Below are positions 59,830-64,000 of a stretch of 64,000 bases of DNA, piece after piece. Below the pieces are notes generated by a model. The model was not told the origin of the DNA. It saw nothing but the letters and a program-made list of their open reading frames with translations, and did no database searches. The DNA is from Nocardia vulneris (GTDB taxonomy: Bacteria; Actinomycetota; Actinomycetes; Mycobacteriales; Mycobacteriaceae): assembly GCF_001613425.1 (NCBI RefSeq), contig NZ_BDCI01000035.1, positions 372,001 to 436,000 of the forward strand, read 5' to 3'. Numbering within the stretch: the stretch's first letter is position 1; each line of letters opens with the position of its first letter. The translations under genes and the position numbers were made by a program.

Positions 59830-61512
59830 GTGGCCCACGTAGACGTTTCCGATGTCGAGTATTTCCTCCCGGATGGACGACAGCTCCTCGACGGGGTGAA
59901 TTTTCGTATCGGTGAGGGTGTGAAGGCCGCGTTGATCGGGCCGAACGGGACCGGGAAGACAACCCTGGTGCGGATCATCGCCGGCGATATCGCGGCCGAT
60001 GAAGGTGCGGTGACCCGGTCCGGATCGCTGGGCGTCATGCGGCAGTTCATCGGGCAGATCGACGACGAGTCGACCGTCCGCGACCTGCTCCTCTCGGTGG
60101 CCGCGCCGCCGGTGCGGGCCGCCGCGCGGGCGCTCGATGCCGCCGAGGACGCGTTGATCGAAACCGACGACGAGACAACGCAATTGGCCTACGCGCATGC
60201 GCTGACCGGGTGGGGCGACATCGGCGGCTACGAGCTCGAGGCGTTCTGGGACAACGTGACCACCACCGCGCTCGGCGTCGCCTTCGACCGCGCCAAATGG
60301 CGGGCGGTGCGCACGCTGAGCGGCGGCGAGCAGAAACGCCTGGTGCTGGAGGCGTTGTTCGCGGGCCCCGACGAGGTGTTGCTGCTCGACGAGCCGGACA
60401 ACTATCTGGACGTGCCGGGCAAGCAGTGGCTGGAACGCACTATCGCGGCGTCGCCGAAGTCCGTGCTGTTCGTCAGTCACGACCGGGAACTGATCGCGAA
60501 CGCGGCCACCCGGATCGTCACCCTCGAACCCGGAGTCAGCGGGGCGAGTTCGTGGATCCACGGCGGTGGCTTCGCCAGCTATCACCAAGCGCGCGAGGAT
60601 CGTACGGCGCGCCTGGCCGAACTGCGCCGGCGCTGGGACGAAGACCACGCGAAGCTGCGGGCGCTGGTGCTGCGGTTACGGGAGAAGGCGAAGTACAACG
60701 ACGGCGTGGCGGCGCGCTACCACGCCGCGCAGACCAGGTTGGCCAAGTTCGAGGCGGCAGGGCCGCCGGAAGCGATTCCGTTGCGGCAGAACGTCTCCGT
60801 CCGCTTGCGTGGCGGACGGACCGGCAAGCGGGCGCTGGTGTGCACGCAGGTGGAACTCACCGGGTTGATGCGGCCGTTCGACGCGGAGATCTGGTACGGC
60901 GACCGCGTTGCGGTGCTCGGCGCCAACGGATCCGGCAAATCACACTTCCTGCGCCTGCTCGCGACCGGCGGTACGGATCCCGATGCCGAACATCGCCCGG
61001 TCGGCGAACTCGACCTCGCGCCGGTACCGCACACCGGCGTCGCCGCCCTCGGCGCGCGCGTGCGGCCGGGATATTTCGCGCAGACCCACGCCCGGCCGGA
61101 CCTGGCCGACCGTAGCCTGCTGGAGATCCTGCACACCGGCAACGAGCATCGCGACGGTATGGGCCGCGAGGCCGCCAGTCGCGTGCTCGACCGCTACGGC
61201 CTCGTGCAGGCCGCCGAACAACGCTTCGACGACCTGTCCGGTGGTCAGCAGGCGCGGCTGCAGATCCTGCTGCTCGAACTGTCCGGCGTCACCATGCTGC
61301 TGCTCGACGAACCCACCGACAACCTGGACCTGCATTCCGCCGAAGCCCTCGAACAGGGCATCGCCGATTTCGCGGGCACCGTGGTCACCGTCACCCACGA
61401 CCGCTGGTTCGCCCGCCAATTCGACCGCTTCCTCGTCTTCGGCTCCGACGGCACCGTCTACGAATCCCCCACCCCCATCTGGACCGAACCCCGCGTCCAA
61501 CGCACCCGCTAA
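59830..61512 (+). CDS. ABC-F family ATPase
   Basis: 560 residues with two ATP-binding domains and no membrane segment. Walker A sites are IGPNGTGKTT and LGANGSGKSH; signatures LSGGEQKRL and LSGGQQARL; Walker B LLLDEPDNYLD and LLLDEPTDNLD. The linker between them (about 250-310) is charged and helical. ABC-F proteins act on the ribosome, in translation or antibiotic protection. GTG 59830 is the start. Confidence 0.9.
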   Translation: MAHVDVSDVEYFLPDGRQLLDGVNFRIGEGVKAALIGPNGTGKTTLVRIIAGDIAADEGAVTRSGSLGVMRQFIGQIDDESTVRDLLLSVAAPPVRAAARALDAAEDALIETDDETTQLAYAHALTGWGDIGGYELEAFWDNVTTTALGVAFDRAKWRAVRTLSGGEQKRLVLEALFAGPDEVLLLDEPDNYLDVPGKQWLERTIAASPKSVLFVSHDRELIANAATRIVTLEPGVSGASSWIHGGGFASYHQAREDRTARLAELRRRWDEDHAKLRALVLRLREKAKYNDGVAARYHAAQTRLAKFEAAGPPEAIPLRQNVSVRLRGGRTGKRALVCTQVELTGLMRPFDAEIWYGDRVAVLGANGSGKSHFLRLLATGGTDPDAEHRPVGELDLAPVPHTGVAALGARVRPGYFAQTHARPDLADRSLLEILHTGNEHRDGMGREAASRVLDRYGLVQAAEQRFDDLSGGQQARLQILLLELSGVTMLLLDEPTDNLDLHSAEALEQGIADFAGTVVTVTHDRWFARQFDRFLVFGSDGTVYESPTPIWTEPRVQRTR

Positions 61513-61521
61513 CGCAATCTC

Positions 61522-62658
61522 GTGGTGTTCCCAACGCCCCAACTGACCGCCGTCGATACTCGTGTCCTTGCCGACGTCGACCGAATGCGCGATGAGTTAC
61601 GCCTCGGGCTGCAAGCAGAAGCAAGCAAAAGAGTGGTCGGCCTCCGCAAGTTCCTGACCGCGGACGCCGTCGCGGCGTCGAACTCCATCGAGGGATTCCG
61701 GGTTTCCACCATCGATGTGGAAGACCTGATCGCAGGCGAGCGTGACGTCGACGTATCCGAGGAGAACAAAGCCGAGACGCTCGCATACGAGCAGATGATG
61801 ACCTACATACAGTCGCTGCACGCAGTAGACGACTTTGCGTATAGCAAAGGGTTTCTCAATGCTCTGCACTGGATGCTGCAGGGCCACCGACATACCCAGC
61901 GGCGCCCGGCCGGCCAGTGGCGGCGCGGTCCCGTGTACGTGACCGACGCTCGCGACCCCAGTATCGCCGCCTATACCGGCCCTGGGGCCGACACAGTACC
62001 GACCTTGATGGCAGAGCTCGTCGATTGGCTCAACGTCGACGACGGCACGCATCCATTGGTGCGCGCGGCGATGGCGCATCTGCAGCTGGTGTCCATTCAT
62101 CCTTGGGCCGACGGCAACGGGCGCATGTCGCGGTCCCTGCAAACACTCATGATCGCCCGGGAAGGTGTGCTCGCGCCGGAGTTTTCGTCTATCGAAGCTT
62201 GGCTCGGCCGACCCGGAAACACCTGGGAGTACTACCAGGTGCTCGGTCGCCGAGGCAGTACTTATCGGCCGGACCAAGATGTCTCCGAATGGATTCGGTT
62301 CAACCTGACCGCTTATCACCAGCAGGCCCAGACCGTGCATGCTCGCTGGATTCGATCCGGAACTGTGTGGTCGATGCTCGACAACTACATCGCAGGTCTC
62401 CGCCTGGACGAGCGATCTGTCAGCGCACTGCACGATGTCGCGATGTCCGGTCGGGTCCGCCGGACCCGCTACGAACAAGCCGAAGGGCTCAGTCTGCAAC
62501 AGGCCCAACGTGATCTGCGCGATCTCGTCGCGCTTCGCGTACTCGAGCCGGTCGGCCGCACGCGCGCTCGCTTCTACATCGCCGGTCCGGACTATCCAGT
62601 AGACGTGCTGGAGGCCGCGAGGACTCCTACCACCCTGGCTGATCCCTATCAGGACTAG
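61522..62658 (+). CDS. Class II Fic-family AMP-transferase
   Basis: 378 residues. The inhibitory motif SNSIEG (residues 53-58, (S/T)xxxE(G/N)) precedes the Fic core, so it is class II and autoinhibited. The active loop is SIHPWADGNGRMSRSL with catalytic His194. A C-terminal winged helix (QQAQRDLRDLVALRVLEPVGR) follows, as in many stand-alone Fic proteins. It would AMPylate a Ser/Thr/Tyr of a target protein. It starts nine bases after the ABC-F stop, so the two may be co-expressed. Confidence 0.92.
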   Translation: MVFPTPQLTAVDTRVLADVDRMRDELRLGLQAEASKRVVGLRKFLTADAVAASNSIEGFRVSTIDVEDLIAGERDVDVSEENKAETLAYEQMMTYIQSLHAVDDFAYSKGFLNALHWMLQGHRHTQRRPAGQWRRGPVYVTDARDPSIAAYTGPGADTVPTLMAELVDWLNVDDGTHPLVRAAMAHLQLVSIHPWADGNGRMSRSLQTLMIAREGVLAPEFSSIEAWLGRPGNTWEYYQVLGRRGSTYRPDQDVSEWIRFNLTAYHQQAQTVHARWIRSGTVWSMLDNYIAGLRLDERSVSALHDVAMSGRVRRTRYEQAEGLSLQQAQRDLRDLVALRVLEPVGRTRARFYIAGPDYPVDVLEAARTPTTLADPYQD

Positions 62659-62682
62659 CGGGGCGGAACACTCACGGGGGGT

Positions 62683-62940
62683 TCACCATTCGGCGAGGGT
62701 GACGAGGTCGTCCTGGATGGCGCGGGCGAAGAGGGCGGCTTTGGTGGGGGCGGGGCGGGCGGCGGCGGCGTATTTGGCTCGGATGCGGGCGATGTGGGTG
62801 TTGACCGTCGCTACGGAGAGGTAGAGGGTGCGGGCGGCCGCGGCTTTGGAGTCGCAGCGCAGCCAGACGAGCAGGACCTGCTTTTCGCGCGGGCTCAAGG
62901 CCGGGCATTCGTAGGCCGGGTAGCCGAGCGGTTCGGACAT
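62683..62940 (-). CDS. Stand-alone LuxR-type helix-turn-helix protein
   Basis: 85 residues from ATG 62940 (AGGGAG upstream). LSPREKQVLLVWLRCDSKAAAA and YLSVATVNTHIARIRAKY form the LuxR/NarL DNA-binding domain. There is no receiver. It is divergent from a receiver-like protein (63172), so the two together look like a split response regulator sharing a 231-bp promoter region. Confidence 0.85.
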   Translation of the reverse strand: MSEPLGYPAYECPALSPREKQVLLVWLRCDSKAAAARTLYLSVATVNTHIARIRAKYAAAARPAPTKAALFARAIQDDLVTLAEW

Positions 62941-63171
62941 CGGTGCTCCCTGGAGAGGTCCGCGCGTCGAATGCTCCCGAGGCTGCGACGAACGGATGGG
63001 CTGTGGCGGTGGCGATGTCACCGAAACGATGTCATCGACGCCCGTCAACAATGCGCGGAACGAGCGGCCGATACAGCAGGTAATACTGCCTGCCGGTGGC
63101 GATTTCGAGCATGGACACACCACTGCGCGCGACATACCGGCAACTTCTTGCTCGATCCGGGAGCGCGCGCG

Positions 63172-63918
63172 ATGATCGCCGGCATGGATTACCGCATCCT
63201 GGTGGCATCGCCGTTGGGCCGGGTGATCGAGCCCGTGATCGCCTCGGTGTTCCCCCGCTCGACCGTGGCGGTCGCGATCGACGAGGACGACGTCCGCCGG
63301 CACATCATGGACAACGTCCGCTTCGATGTCGTGCTCACCGACCTGGTGTGGAACCGCCCCGAACTGGCCCTCGAACTCGCCTTCGACGGCCTCGACGTGC
63401 TCAGCACGATGCACGAGGCCGACCGGGTCGCCCCGGTGATCCTGGCCGCGCAGGGCCACAGCATGGAACGCGAACATCTGGAGGAGGCCCGCAGGCGTCC
63501 GGAAGTGGCCGCGGTGTGCCAGAAGTCGGCCGGTGTCGAGCCGTTGCTCGCCGCGATCCGGACGGCCGCCCTCGGTCGCCGTCCACCGCCGCCGGGCGCG
63601 ACGGCCCTGCCGCGCCCCCTGTGTGAACTGTTCGAGGGCAGGCGCGGCAACACCGCCGCCCGCCTCGCCGGCGCGATCGCCGCGGGCGGCGCGGTCGACC
63701 TCGCCTCTCTGGCTGAGGTCGCCGGTGTCGGCCTCAACACCGCGAACAAGGTCACCAATCACTATCTGGGGCCGATCATCCGGGCCCGAGGCGAACACGA
63801 CCCGCTCGTGCCGATGACGCTGCCCGCCGTCGCCCGCTGGTGCGGACTGCATATGCGCTACATCGTCAGCTGGTGCCGCCGCCACGGCAACGCCGATGTG
63901 GTGCGCCCTTACGGGTAG
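63172..63918 (+). CDS. Receiver-like regulatory protein
   Basis: 248 residues from ATG 63172 (GGGAG upstream; ATG 63184 possible). The N-terminal half resembles a response-regulator receiver, with ILVASPLGRVI, VVLTDLVWNRPELAL (possible phospho-Asp) and CQKSAGVEPLLAAI (possible conserved Lys). The C-terminal half is helical with LASLAEVAGVGLNTANKVTNHY, which could be a helix-turn-helix. It is paired with the divergent LuxR-like small protein. Nothing was recognised in the last 82 bases of the window. Confidence 0.65.
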   Translation: MIAGMDYRILVASPLGRVIEPVIASVFPRSTVAVAIDEDDVRRHIMDNVRFDVVLTDLVWNRPELALELAFDGLDVLSTMHEADRVAPVILAAQGHSMEREHLEEARRRPEVAAVCQKSAGVEPLLAAIRTAALGRRPPPPGATALPRPLCELFEGRRGNTAARLAGAIAAGGAVDLASLAEVAGVGLNTANKVTNHYLGPIIRARGEHDPLVPMTLPAVARWCGLHMRYIVSWCRRHGNADVVRPYG

Positions 63919-64000
63919 CGACCGGATCTTGCGGCGGCACTGGCTGATTCGGCCGAGTCATCTGTTCGGCGGATACTGCCCGCCGCGCCCGCTCCGTATC

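Noticed and set aside
1..64000. CRISPR array, rRNA, complete prophage or NRPS/PKS megasynthase
   Set aside because: No regularly spaced repeats, rRNA sequence, phage structural genes or carrier-domain megasynthases were seen on either strand.

Overview
The window is high-GC actinobacterial DNA from a mycolic-acid-producing genus, most likely Nocardia or a close relative. The first 10 kb carries the FAS-II locus in the order known from Mycobacterium tuberculosis (aceE, mabR, fabD, acpM, kas, accD6), with a DUF3052 protein and ahpE next door. Genes are densely packed, many start with GTG or TTG, and many overlap by 1 to 7 bases. No rRNA, CRISPR array or complete prophage was seen. One tRNA (Val, anticodon TAC) is present at 10.06 kb.

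Layout. 0-8 kb (minus strand): pyruvate dehydrogenase E1, the PucR-type regulator MabR and the mycolic-acid FAS-II genes, with a TTTTGT-N9-ACAAAA operator in front of fabD. 8-10 kb: a lipoprotein, a DUF3052 protein, the peroxiredoxin AhpE and tRNA-Val. 10.1-10.7 kb: recombinase debris. 10.7-20.4 kb: a catabolic-looking block with three alpha/beta hydrolases, a crotonase, a CGNR protein, an NTF2-like protein, an Old Yellow Enzyme, an NmrA-like protein, a carotenoid/stilbene cleavage oxygenase, a PadR regulator and a RidA protein. 20.5-28.2 kb: a module bracketed by two copies of a small orphan gene (97% identical over 149 bp). It holds a C2-domain protein, a GntR regulator, a 1117-residue molybdopterin oxidoreductase fused to a flavin/ferredoxin reductase, an ornithine-cyclodeaminase-family enzyme and an AtoE-type transporter.

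28-40 kb is a redox or dormancy island: a VKOR thiol oxidoreductase, a WhiB protein, two flavodoxin-like proteins, an LpqN-domain protein, a DosR-like response regulator, an Acg-type nitroreductase, a DosS/DosT-like GAF kinase with the heme-ligand histidine, and a secreted phospholipase A2. The DosR-like protein has Glu at the phosphorylation site. A TnpB-family protein lacking its first catalytic Asp and its zinc finger also lies here. 40-45.4 kb: an ACP, a FabH-type synthase and a tightly coupled ketosynthase / flavodoxin-like enzyme / O-methyltransferase trio resembling dialkylresorcinol (DarB-DarA) pathways.

45.4-48.3 kb: a nitroreductase, an MFS exporter divergent from an Rrf2 regulator with two identical-architecture operators between them, and a RibD-type reductase. 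48.5-53.9 kb: a translationally coupled operon (acyl-adenylating ligase, FOXRED2-like flavin monooxygenase, alpha-hydroxy-acid oxidase, cytochrome P450), probably an undescribed biosynthetic pathway. 54-64 kb: a large orphan protein, a complete carbohydrate ABC importer, an ABC-F ATPase, a class II Fic AMP-transferase, and a divergent pair of a stand-alone LuxR helix-turn-helix and a receiver-like regulator. All functions are inferred by reading motifs and gene order; no database search was run.
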